Below are positions 1-7,206 of a stretch of 64,000 nt of DNA, piece after piece; positions within the stretch are counted from its first letter, which is position 1; every line of letters begins with the position of its first letter. This stretch comes from Arthrobacter alkaliphilus (GTDB lineage: Bacteria; Actinomycetota; Actinomycetes; Actinomycetales; Micrococcaceae): positions 1 through 64,000 of the forward strand of contig NZ_JAKEEC010000023.1 of the NCBI RefSeq assembly GCF_021483235.1, read 5' to 3'. A program made the position numbers and the translations under genes. A model generated the notes under the pieces. That model had not been told where the DNA came from. It did no database searches and was given only the letters and a program-made list of their open reading frames with translations.

Positions 1-45
1 ACCACCCGCCAGGAAGCCCGCACCCTCCTCGCACACCACGCATAG
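1..45 (+). CDS. C-terminal end of an upstream gene, probably lipoyl synthase LipA (partial)
   Basis: Frame 1 is open from the window edge to a TAG at 43-45 and encodes only the last 14 residues (TRQEARTLLAHHA-like tail). A hairpin follows at 66-105, which suits the end of a transcription unit. In actinobacteria the DUF4191-RDD-glnA run normally follows lipB-lipA, so lipA is the expected neighbour. The identity is inferred from gene order alone, because 14 residues carry no diagnostic motif. Confidence 0.45.
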   Translation, partial: TTRQEARTLLAHHA

Positions 46-65
46 CACTTCGGCCAAGCACGGTC

Positions 66-105
66 AAAGGACCGGACCCCGGACAGATCCGGCGTCCGGT
101 CCTTT
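66..105 (+). terminator. Hairpin after the partial upstream gene
   Basis: Arms AAAGGACCGGAC and GTCCGGTCCTTT pair perfectly over 12 bp around a 16-base loop. The second arm ends in CCTTT with no further T-run, so this is an imperfect intrinsic terminator. It separates the upstream gene from the DUF4191 gene. Confidence 0.6.
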
Positions 106-133
106 GCCATAAATCACGTAGAATTAAGGCACT

Positions 134-898
134 ATGGCGAAATCCCCTGATTCCAGCAACTCGACAACATCGGCTGCCGACGCTCCCAAGCGCGGCTTGT
201 TTTCCCGCAAGCCCAAGGAAGCCAAGGCCAAGAAGCCGAGCCAGTTGAAGCAGATCGGCGAGGTCTTCAAGATGACCCGCCGCAATGACCCCACCGTGGT
301 GTGGCTCATGCTGCTGGCATTCCTTGGCGTCGTTGCTGTCAGCCTTGTCGTCGGGCTCCTGCTGAACAACTGGGTCACCGGCCTCATCATCGGTATCCCC
401 CTGGGCCTGCTGGCAACTGTCTTCATCCTCTCGCGCCGCGCGGAACGTGCGGCCTTCGCGCAGATCGAGAACCAGCCCGGAGCTTCCGGCGCGGCCTTGG
501 GGACTTTGCGACGCGGTTGGATCACCGAGGACCAGCCTGTTGCCGTCAACCCGCGCACCCAGGACGCGGTCTTCCGCGCCATCGGCCGTCCGGGCGTCGT
601 ACTGGTCAGCGAAGGACCGTCGCATCGGGTCAAGCCGCTGGTTGACGCAGAGCGCAAGAAGCTCGCAAGGATCCTCCCGAACGTCACCATCCACGTGATC
701 GAAAGCGGCCGCGGCGAAGGCCAGGTGCCCATCAGCCAGATCGCGAAGACCATGAACAAATACAAGAACGAACTCACCAAGGTTGAGGTTGGCGCCGTCA
801 GCAAGCGCATCTCTTCGCTTGGAAACCGCCTGCCGATCCCGAAGGGCATCGACCCGTACAAGGCACGCCCGGACCGCAAGGCCGCACGCGGACGCTAA
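134..898 (+). CDS. DUF4191 family membrane protein
   Basis: A 254-residue protein with a basic, lysine-rich N-terminus (about residues 15-45), two hydrophobic segments at about residues 55-75 and 79-98 (VWLMLLAFLGVV..., LIIGIPLGLLATVF), and a charged C-terminal domain of about 150 residues that is probably cytoplasmic. This layout and the position between lipA and glnA match the DUF4191 family (Rv2219-like in Mycobacterium). The function is unknown. The ATG at 134 is preceded by a short AAGG. A strong terminator follows immediately, so the gene is probably the last or only one in its transcript. Confidence 0.8.
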   Translation: MAKSPDSSNSTTSAADAPKRGLFSRKPKEAKAKKPSQLKQIGEVFKMTRRNDPTVVWLMLLAFLGVVAVSLVVGLLLNNWVTGLIIGIPLGLLATVFILSRRAERAAFAQIENQPGASGAALGTLRRGWITEDQPVAVNPRTQDAVFRAIGRPGVVLVSEGPSHRVKPLVDAERKKLARILPNVTIHVIESGRGEGQVPISQIAKTMNKYKNELTKVEVGAVSKRISSLGNRLPIPKGIDPYKARPDRKAARGR

Positions 899-909
899 GA
901 CAACGCAAA

Positions 910-949
910 GCCGCCCGTTCCTGGATCTCCAGGAACGGGCGGCTTTTTT
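910..949 (+). terminator. Strong intrinsic terminator after the DUF4191 gene
   Basis: A 15-bp perfect stem (910-924 with 929-943) has a 4-base loop and is followed by TTTTTT at 944-949. It lies 12 bp after the DUF4191 stop and just before the 3' end of the convergent RDD gene. Confidence 0.9.
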
Positions 950-961
950 GTGCGCTACAAG

Positions 962-1399
962 CTACATCCGGATAAGGATCGTGTCCATGGCCCTGTCGTG
1001 GATGCCTCGCTGGTCAGGATCGAAAACAACCGCGGGAATCACGAGGCACAGGAGAATTGTCCGGACCAAAGCGGCCAAGGGCCCTGCCGGCGTGCCTCCA
1101 AGCCGTACCACGTGGATGCCGGCAACCCGGTGTCCGATGCTGTAGCCAAGCGTGCCGATGAGAAGGATCTGCTCCACGGCGAAGACAGCGAGCGTCGCCC
1201 ACGGGTTGCCGCCGAAGGCAAAGTTGCTGATCACCGTGGCAATGGCCCAATCGATGCAGATTGCCAGGATTCGACGGCCCGCGCGGGCCATGGAGCCGGG
1301 GCCTGATTCGGGGAGGCCGAGCCGCGCTCCCGGGTACTTGGAAATGCCGGACGTATCCGGTCCTGTCAGCCATGAACCGATATCTTTACGATCAACCAC
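962..1399 (-). CDS. RDD family membrane protein
   Basis: A 145-residue protein starting with GTG at 1399. The RDD family signature is visible: GRRILAICIDW (Arg and Asp of the first helix, about residues 41-51) and DQRGIHDRAMDTI near the C-terminus. Two to three hydrophobic helices lie between (CIDWAIATVISNFAF, LAVFAVEQILLIGTLGY, LVRTILLCLVIPAVVF). RDD proteins are small integral membrane proteins of generally unknown or transport-related function. The gene converges on the DUF4191 gene and diverges from glnA. Rv2219A occupies the same place in Mycobacterium. Confidence 0.85.
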   Translation of the reverse strand: MVDRKDIGSWLTGPDTSGISKYPGARLGLPESGPGSMARAGRRILAICIDWAIATVISNFAFGGNPWATLAVFAVEQILLIGTLGYSIGHRVAGIHVVRLGGTPAGPLAALVRTILLCLVIPAVVFDPDQRGIHDRAMDTILIRM

Positions 1400-1552
1400 A
1401 CACCAAGTTTACGGCTTCACCATCGCACGCCCGACGGCGGGAGAAGCCGCGGGCGGAATGCCGGCAGTGTCCACGAGGAAGCAGACACAAAGACGCAAGG
1501 CATAGACTGGCCCTGCATTGGACCAGTAGCGTTTACACGGCAGGGAGTTTCT

Positions 1553-1590
1553 GTAACCTGCTCGAAACAATACTGACACTCCGGGGAAAT
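1553..1590 (+). promoter_or_regulatory. GlnR-like operator upstream of glnA
   Basis: Four 5-base elements sit at exact 6-base intervals: GTAAC (1553-1557), GAAAC (1564-1568), GACAC (1575-1579) and GAAAT (1586-1590). The published actinobacterial GlnR pattern is gTnAc-n6-GaAAc repeated twice, and both spacing and sequence fit, with the last base of the final element deviating. The site ends 129 bp before the glnA start. GlnR itself is not in the window. Confidence 0.75.
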
Positions 1591-1628
1591 CCCATTTCCC
1601 TATGGTTGGAGAAGTTGCTAGCCGCCGC

Positions 1629-1656
1629 AGCAGGGATACTTTTTTGTTTCCCTGCT
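1629..1656 (+). other. Hairpin in the probable glnA leader
   Basis: AGCAGGGA at 1629-1636 and TCCCTGCT at 1649-1656 form an 8-bp perfect stem around a T-rich 12-base loop. It lies between the GlnR-like site and glnA, so it is probably transcribed in the 5' untranslated region. There is no long T-run after it, so a terminator role is uncertain. Confidence 0.45.
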
Positions 1657-1719
1657 TTCGGTTTGCGCTGGACCAGACGGCCCCAGGGGCCTGTTACCTG
1701 TTATGCGTTAGGAGCATAG

Positions 1720-3144
1720 ATGTTCAAGACTGCGGACGAAGTCCTCAAGTTCATCAAAGACGAAGATGTTAAGTTCGTTGATATCCGCTTCACCGATCTT
1801 CCGGGCGTCCAGCAGCACTTCAATGTGCCGGCCAAGAGCGTTGACGCTGACTTCTTTGTCAATGGCCAACTCTTTGACGGATCTTCGATCCGCGGTTTCC
1901 AGGGCATCGCAGAGTCCGACATGCAGCTCATCCCGGACGTCACCACGGCCTTCATCGACTCCTTCCGCATCGAGAAGACCCTCGCGCTGAACTTCTCCAT
2001 CGTGAACCCGCGCACCGGAGACCCGTACCACCGCGACCCGCGCGGCGTTGCCGAAAAGGCCGAAGCCTACTTGGCCTCCACCGGCATTGCGGACACGGCA
2101 TTCTTCGCTCCCGAAGCTGAGTTCTACGTCTTCGACAATGTCCAGTTCGAGTCCTCCCCGGCGGGTTCCTTCTACAAGGTCGATTCGATCGAAGCGCCTT
2201 GGAACACCAGCCGCGCCGAAGAAGGCGGAAACCTCGGTTACAAGACCCCCTTCAAGGGCGGCTACTTCCCGGTTTCCCCGGTTGACCACCAGGCCGACCT
2301 CCGCGACGCCATGTGCGTCGCCCTGGACGAGGCAGGCCTCGTAGTCGAGCGCTCGCACCACGAAGTCGGTGCTGCAGGCCAGGCCGAGATCAACTACAAG
2401 TTCACCACGCTGGTGCACGCCGCCGACGACCTGCAGAAGTTCAAGTACGTCATCAAGAACACTGCCTGGGAGTACGGCAAGTCCGTAACCTTCATGCCGA
2501 AGCCGATCTTCGGTGACAACGGCTCGGGCATGCACTGCCACCAGTCTCTCTGGAGCAACGGCGAACCGCTGTTCTACGACGAGAAGGGCTACGCCGGCCT
2601 GTCCGACACCGCACGCTGGTACATCGGCGGATTGCTGAAGCACTCCTCGGCAGTGCTCGCCTTCACCAACCCGACGGTCAACTCCTACCGCCGCCTGGTC
2701 AAGGGCTTCGAAGCTCCGGTCAACATGGTCTACTCGCAGGGCAACCGCTCCGCCGGTATCCGCATCCCGATCACGGGCTCCAACCCGAAGGCGAAGCGCA
2801 TCGAGTTCCGCGCCCCGGACGCCGCGTCCAACCCGTACCTGGCGTTCTCGGCCCAGCTCATGGCCGGCATCGACGGCATCCGCAACCGCATCGAGCCCCC
2901 GGCTCCGATCGACAAGGACCTGTACGAACTGCCCGCAGAGGAAGCCAAGGACATCCCCAAGGCTCCGGCTTCCCTCGAGGAAGCACTCGAGGCCCTGCGC
3001 GAGGACAACGAATTCCTGCAGGCCGGCGGCGTCTTCACCCAGGACCTGATCGACACCTGGATCGAGTACAAGTACGAGAACGAGATCCGCCCGCTGTCAC
3101 TGCGTCCGAACCCGTACGAGTTCGAGCTCTACTACGGCGTCTAG
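1720..3144 (+). CDS. glnA: Type I glutamine synthetase, adenylylation-regulated
   Basis: This 474-residue enzyme has the length of GSI-beta. It makes glutamine from glutamate, ammonia and ATP as a cytoplasmic dodecamer. The beta-grasp domain shows [11 protein letters not shown] and [10 protein letters not shown]. The catalytic core shows [22 protein letters not shown], and [15 protein letters not shown] before the adenylylation loop. The loop reads [11 protein letters not shown], so Tyr402 (codon 2923-2925) is the predicted target of GlnE, encoded nearby at 4186-7203. AGGAG precedes the ATG. Regulation is probably double: transcription through the GlnR-like site at 1553 and activity through GlnE. 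It corresponds to GlnA1 of mycobacteria. Confidence 0.97.
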   Translation: MFKTADEVLKFIKDEDVKFVDIRFTDLPGVQQHFNVPAKSVDADFFVNGQLFDGSSIRGFQGIAESDMQLIPDVTTAFIDSFRIEKTLALNFSIVNPRTGDPYHRDPRGVAEKAEAYLASTGIADTAFFAPEAEFYVFDNVQFESSPAGSFYKVDSIEAPWNTSRAEEGGNLGYKTPFKGGYFPVSPVDHQADLRDAMCVALDEAGLVVERSHHEVGAAGQAEINYKFTTLVHAADDLQKFKYVIKNTAWEYGKSVTFMPKPIFGDNGSGMHCHQSLWSNGEPLFYDEKGYAGLSDTARWYIGGLLKHSSAVLAFTNPTVNSYRRLVKGFEAPVNMVYSQGNRSAGIRIPITGSNPKAKRIEFRAPDAASNPYLAFSAQLMAGIDGIRNRIEPPAPIDKDLYELPAEEAKDIPKAPASLEEALEALREDNEFLQAGGVFTQDLIDTWIEYKYENEIRPLSLRPNPYEFELYYGV

Positions 3145-3164
3145 TAACAACGCACGAGGCAAAT

Positions 3165-3204
3165 AAAGGGCCGCGGTTCATTTTGTGAACTGCGGCCCTT
3201 TTCC
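3165..3204 (+). terminator. Terminator of glnA
   Basis: A 13-bp stem with one mismatch (3168-3180 with 3186-3198), flanked by AAA and TTTT, lies about 20 bp after the glnA stop. Confidence 0.9.
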
Positions 3205-3231
3205 CTTTTAACGCCCTCCGCCACCCGGCCA

Positions 3232-3270
3232 CAAAAAAAGAACGGCTGTGTCCGCTAAGACACAGCCGTC
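3232..3270 (-). terminator. Terminator of the 54-residue membrane protein gene
   Basis: ACGGCTGTGTC (3242-3252) pairs with GACACAGCCGT (3259-3269). On the minus strand the hairpin is followed by CTTTTTTT, a classic intrinsic terminator. It lies 38 bp beyond the stop of the gene at 3308-3472 and is independent evidence that this small gene is transcribed. Confidence 0.9.
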
Positions 3271-3307
3271 CTTTTGTCAGGCCCCGGATCGCCCGGACCC
3301 CCATTTC

Positions 3308-3472
3308 CTACACCCGGCGACGCCCGCTAATCAACCTGAAGAGGAAGACGATAATCGCCAAGGCGATCAGGATCGGGGCGATCCACAGAAGGAATCCCAG
3401 GGCCTTAACAGTTCCACCAATGATAAAGAAAAGGATCGCGATGACCGCGACGATTCCGAGGATGACATTCAT
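3308..3472 (-). CDS. 54-residue hydrophobic membrane protein
   Basis: ATG at 3472-3470, stop TAG at 3310-3308, with GGAG seven bases upstream. The protein begins MNVILGIVAVIAILFFIIGG and contains two strongly hydrophobic helices (about residues 3-20 and 25-45) joined by TVKALGF, then a basic tail (RLISGRRRV). This is a two-helix hairpin membrane peptide. I do not recognise a characterised family, although similar very short hydrophobic proteins are common in actinobacteria and are often stress-related. A dedicated strong terminator at 3232-3270 and palindromes upstream support a real monocistronic gene. The function is unknown. Confidence 0.75.
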   Translation of the reverse strand: MNVILGIVAVIAILFFIIGGTVKALGFLLWIAPILIALAIIVFLFRLISGRRRV

Positions 3473-3534
3473 GATGTAGCTCCAGTTTCAGTCGTTAACA
3501 TTTCGATGATTGCCTTTATCGCTGTGCAAACCTC

Positions 3535-3559
3535 AGTAACCTTACTGTAAGCATGCTTA
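3535..3559. promoter_or_regulatory. Two adjacent palindromes upstream of the small membrane protein gene
   Basis: AGTAA-CC-TTACT (3535-3546) and TAAGCATGCTTA (3548-3559) are perfect palindromes separated by one base, 63-87 bp upstream of the ATG at 3472. They could be operators of one or two dimeric regulators. The regulator is not identified. Confidence 0.45.
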
Positions 3560-3613
3560 TTCTTCTAATCCGCCACGCCACACCAAGGAAAACCGGCAAA
3601 ACGCACGTACGGC

Positions 3614-4135
3614 CTAGCCGACGAAGCCCCGGTGCATGGTCCATTGCGGGCCGGCGGAGCCACCCAAAAACCTGCCCGCCTCCACAAAGCCCGCCTTTGC
3701 GTAGGCAGCCCTGGCGGCAGGATTGCGTTCATTTACGGAAAGCACGACGCCGGCCTGGCCGCCGCCCAGCCTCGCTGTGAGCTTCTGCGCTTCCCGTACA
3801 GCGGCCGCAGCGGAAAGGGAGCCCAGCCCGCTCCCCTGGCGCTTCCGGTCGATCAGGAACCCGCGCAAGAGCCAGGCGGAATCGTCGTCGTGCCATCCTG
3901 CCAAGGTTGCGGCACCAGACTGCAAGGTAAATACTCCGACGGCTGCGCCTGCCGCTTCGACGACATATGGCAGGCGGCTTTCGTCTTCCAGGCCCATAAG
4001 CATCATCTTGAACGGGTCACCCACGAAATCTTCCTGCCCCGCGGCCAATTCCATGCCCGCGACGTCGCCGAGACTGATGGCGCGGGCATCGTCGTCGAGA
4101 TCCTTCAAGGGAATGAGCCATACGGTTTCCAGCAT
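3614..4135 (-). CDS. GNAT family N-acetyltransferase
   Basis: A 173-residue protein with the GNAT fold layout. LRGFLIDRKRQGSGLG at about residues 90-105 carries the acetyl-CoA pyrophosphate loop (R/Q-x-x-G-x-G/A). It is followed by an alanine-rich helix and the C-terminal NERNPAARAAYAKAGF motif typical of the family. It should transfer an acetyl group from acetyl-CoA to an amine, but the substrate cannot be read from the sequence. It lies between the small membrane protein and glnE and ends 50 bp downstream of the glnE stop, so co-transcription with glnA2-glnE is possible. Confidence 0.88.
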   Translation of the reverse strand: MLETVWLIPLKDLDDDARAISLGDVAGMELAAGQEDFVGDPFKMMLMGLEDESRLPYVVEAAGAAVGVFTLQSGAATLAGWHDDDSAWLLRGFLIDRKRQGSGLGSLSAAAAVREAQKLTARLGGGQAGVVLSVNERNPAARAAYAKAGFVEAGRFLGGSAGPQWTMHRGFVG

Positions 4136-4185
4136 CCTTCGAGCCTAGCCGTCCCCGAAGCCCGCAGGACGGCCCGGGCCGGGGC

Positions 4186-7100
4186 TCATTGGCCGTAGAA
4201 GTCTTTTTCGAACACCGCCCGGGTCCGGCGGCTCAGGCGAAGATAGTCCTCTTCGAACACGGCAGCCTGCCCCGGAGAGTAACCGCACCACCTGGCGACG
4301 GCCTCCAGGTCCCTTCGGGATGCCGGGAGGAGATCCGAGGCACGCCCCGTGCAGATCACATTCGCCGAACGGATACGGCTGGCGAGCCGCCAGGCTTTGC
4401 GAAGCAGCTCGACGTCGCCTTTGTCGATCAGGCCCAACGACTCGATCGCGTCAAGGGCCTGCAGGGTGGATGTGGTCCGCAGTTGCGGATGCTTCCCGGC
4501 GTGCTGGAGCTGGAGCAGCTGTACCAGCCATTCGACATCGCTCAGTCCGCCCCGGCCAAGCTTTACATGCCTGGCTGGATCGGCGCCTCGAGGAAGCCGT
4601 TCAGACTCGACCCGTGCCTTGATGCGCCGGATCTCGCGCACATCCGAGTCGGCGAGCGATTTGGGGTACCGTATCGGGTTGATGAGCCACAGGAATTCCG
4701 CGGCCAACTCGTCGTTGCCTGCCATCGGGTGTGCCCGCAACAGCGCTTGGGCTTCCCAGATGAGGGACCACCGCCGGTAATACTCAGCGTATGACTCGAG
4801 GGAACGGACCATCGCCCCGTTCTTACCCTCCGGACGCAGATCGGCGTCGAGGGTGAGGACCCGTTCCGCCAGGATGGCCGGTTTGAGGGGTTGGGTCAGC
4901 AAAGTGGACAGGTGTCCCACAATGGCAAGTGCTTGTTGCTGTGCTTCGGATTCGCTCGCGCCAGGGAGTGCGCGGTGGACGTACATGACGTCGGCATCCG
5001 AGCCGTAGCCGATCTCCCGTCCACCTTGCCTGCCCATCGCCACCACCAGCACTTGCGTCTTGAGGGGCCCCTCGGATGCCACGATGGACTCGGCGACGTG
5101 CAGGGCACCCAGGACCGCGGCCCGGTCGGCGTCGGCCAACGCCGTGCCTACCGCGTCCTGTCCCAGGAGGCCTGCGCTGTCCGCGATGGCAATGCGGAGT
5201 ATCTCCCGGCGCCTGATGAGCCGGACAAGCCGCATCGCGTTCTCCGGATCGGCATGCCGCGACATTTTGGACTGGATTTCCTGCCACTGCGCCTCGAAGC
5301 TGAGCGGCATGAGGTCCTTGTCGGAACCGAGCCAGGCAACGGATTCCGGGGAAACTTCCAAGAGATCGGCGATAAGGCGGGAATTGGAAAGCACGTGGCA
5401 CAGGCGCTCGGCCGCTGCTTGCGAGTCCCGGAGCATCCCGAGATACCAGTGCGTGGTCCCGAGTGCCTCGCTGACTCGTCGGAAGGCGAGCAATCCGGCG
5501 TCGGGGTCCACGCCTTCGGCGAGCCAACCGAGAAGGATGGGGAGAAGTTGCCGTTGCAGTGCGGCGCGCCGGCTGACGCCGGCCGTGAGGGCCTCGATGT
5601 GGCGCATGGCCCCTTGCGGGTCGCGGTAACCGAGTGCCGCAAGCCGGCCTTGGGCAGCCTCGGGAGTGAGCTTGGCGTCTTCGGTGCTCAATTTCGCGGC
5701 CGTGTTGAGCAGCGGCCGGTAGAAGATCCGATCGTGCAGTTCGCGAACAGACCGTTTGGTCTTCTGCCAAGTGTCAATCAGGGCGTCCGGATGCGGCCTG
5801 TCTGTGGAGAAGGGGCCGAGGATGGCTTTCGCGAGGAAACGCAATGCGTCCGGGCTCGTGGGCATGAGGTGGGTTCGGCGCAGCTGGAACAACTGGATCC
5901 TGTGCTCGAGAACCCGCAAATAGCGGTAGGCCGCGTCGAAGGCGGCTGCGTCCACCCTGCCGATGTAGCCGCCCGCGGACAGCGCGGAGATGGCCGACGT
6001 CGTATCCCGGCAACGGAGCGTTTCGTCGGATTTTCCATGGACGAGTTGCAGGAGCTGCACTGTGAACTCGACATCGCGCAATCCGCCGGGGCCGAGCTTG
6101 ATCTGCCGCTGTTCTTCCGCGGGGGCGATGTTGTTCGTCACCCTCCGGCGCATCGCCTGCACCGACTCCACGAAACCCTCCCGGCCGGCCGAAGCCCACA
6201 CGAGCGGTTGGACGGCCTGCTCGTACCGTGAGCCCAGGTCCTTGTCCCCTGCGATGGTGCGGGCCTTGAGGAGCGCCTGGAACTCCCAGCTTTCAGCCCA
6301 CTTCGCGTAGTAGCTCAAGTGCGAGGGCAAAGTCCTGACGAGGGGACCGGATTTCCCCTCGGGCCGCAGGTTCGCGTCGACCTCCCACAGCCCGGGTTCG
6401 GGGCCGGTGGACGAAATGGCCCGGGAAATCCCTGAGGCCAAGGCGGTACCGATGGTCGCAGCCTCGGCGTCCGCAAGGTCAGGCGCCTCGATCACGTAGA
6501 TGACGTCGACGTCGGAAATGTAGTTGAGCTCACGGGCACCGCACTTGCCCATCCCGATAACGGCCAGGCCGACGCCGGCAATATCGGCGGGATCGAAAGT
6601 CGCCGCAGCTTCTGCCCTGGCAACGGCGAGGGCCGCCTCTATCGCCGCGCCGGCAAGGTCGGCCAGTTCGGCTCCGACGGCGGGCATGAAGTCCTGCGGA
6701 CTGGCGGCGCAGAGATCCTTGATGGCCAGCTCGGTGAGCCCGCGCCGGTAGGCCGTCCGGAGGGCTGTGTAAGCGCCGGCCCCCGTCATCGCGGCGACGG
6801 GCCGGGGAGAGTTGGGGTCCGCTTTGACGGATCGGAGCAGCTTCGTCCGCAACTCGCCGGCGTCGGCGGACAACGGCTCAGGGCTGACACGGACATTGAA
6901 GACGTCCAAATGCTCCGGGTGCCTGATCAGGAACTCCCCCAAGGCCTCGGATGCCCCCAGCAAGCGGTAAAGCGGTTCGCTGCGATCCGGGTGCTCCCCC
7001 GCGAGCTGCCTGAGCGAGGGATGCTTCTCGATCAAACGGACGAGCGACTGAAGCGCGGTGTCCGGACTGGCGCTCAGGTGCAGCCCCGCAAAGATCGTGT

Positions 7101-7203
7101 CCTGGTCTATGCCGTCCAGCTCACGGGCAGCAAGGAACCGTTCACCCTTTTCAAGGTCGCTGAAGCCGGCCGAGATGAGCCGGCGGGCCAGGCTCACGCC
7201 CAC
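4186..7203 (-). CDS. glnE: Bifunctional glutamine synthetase adenylyltransferase / adenylyl-removing enzyme
   Basis: A 1005-residue protein, slightly above the usual 950. It has two nucleotidyltransferase domains in tandem. The N-terminal one (adenylyl-removing) shows GKCGARELNYISDVDVIYV at about residues 217-235. The C-terminal one (adenylylating) shows MGRQGGREIGYGSDADVMYV at about residues 716-735. Both keep the G-S/x-D-x-D metal-binding pattern. It switches glutamine synthetase activity by modifying the tyrosine of GlnA. The GTG at 7203 lies 3 bp after the glnA2 stop, so the two are translationally coupled. A second in-frame GTG lies 6 bp further in and could be the true start. Confidence 0.97.
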   Translation of the reverse strand: MGVSLARRLISAGFSDLEKGERFLAARELDGIDQDTIFAGLHLSASPDTALQSLVRLIEKHPSLRQLAGEHPDRSEPLYRLLGASEALGEFLIRHPEHLDVFNVRVSPEPLSADAGELRTKLLRSVKADPNSPRPVAAMTGAGAYTALRTAYRRGLTELAIKDLCAASPQDFMPAVGAELADLAGAAIEAALAVARAEAAATFDPADIAGVGLAVIGMGKCGARELNYISDVDVIYVIEAPDLADAEAATIGTALASGISRAISSTGPEPGLWEVDANLRPEGKSGPLVRTLPSHLSYYAKWAESWEFQALLKARTIAGDKDLGSRYEQAVQPLVWASAGREGFVESVQAMRRRVTNNIAPAEEQRQIKLGPGGLRDVEFTVQLLQLVHGKSDETLRCRDTTSAISALSAGGYIGRVDAAAFDAAYRYLRVLEHRIQLFQLRRTHLMPTSPDALRFLAKAILGPFSTDRPHPDALIDTWQKTKRSVRELHDRIFYRPLLNTAAKLSTEDAKLTPEAAQGRLAALGYRDPQGAMRHIEALTAGVSRRAALQRQLLPILLGWLAEGVDPDAGLLAFRRVSEALGTTHWYLGMLRDSQAAAERLCHVLSNSRLIADLLEVSPESVAWLGSDKDLMPLSFEAQWQEIQSKMSRHADPENAMRLVRLIRRREILRIAIADSAGLLGQDAVGTALADADRAAVLGALHVAESIVASEGPLKTQVLVVAMGRQGGREIGYGSDADVMYVHRALPGASESEAQQQALAIVGHLSTLLTQPLKPAILAERVLTLDADLRPEGKNGAMVRSLESYAEYYRRWSLIWEAQALLRAHPMAGNDELAAEFLWLINPIRYPKSLADSDVREIRRIKARVESERLPRGADPARHVKLGRGGLSDVEWLVQLLQLQHAGKHPQLRTTSTLQALDAIESLGLIDKGDVELLRKAWRLASRIRSANVICTGRASDLLPASRRDLEAVARWCGYSPGQAAVFEEDYLRLSRRTRAVFEKDFYGQ

Positions 7204-7206
7204 AGC

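Larger units (their letters stand above)
1400..1719. promoter_or_regulatory. 320-bp divergent intergenic region of the RDD gene and glnA
   Basis: This region holds no convincing gene. The half next to glnA contains a four-part GlnR-like site at 1553-1590 and a hairpin at 1629-1656, both listed separately. AGGAG at about 1709-1713 is the glnA ribosome binding site. I could not settle one convincing -35/-10 pair. Confidence 0.6.

Noticed and set aside
4891-6231. Long plus-strand reading frame opposite glnE
   Set aside because: It lies entirely antisense to a well-supported gene with strong domain matches; high GC creates long shadow frames. The translation has no recognisable motif.
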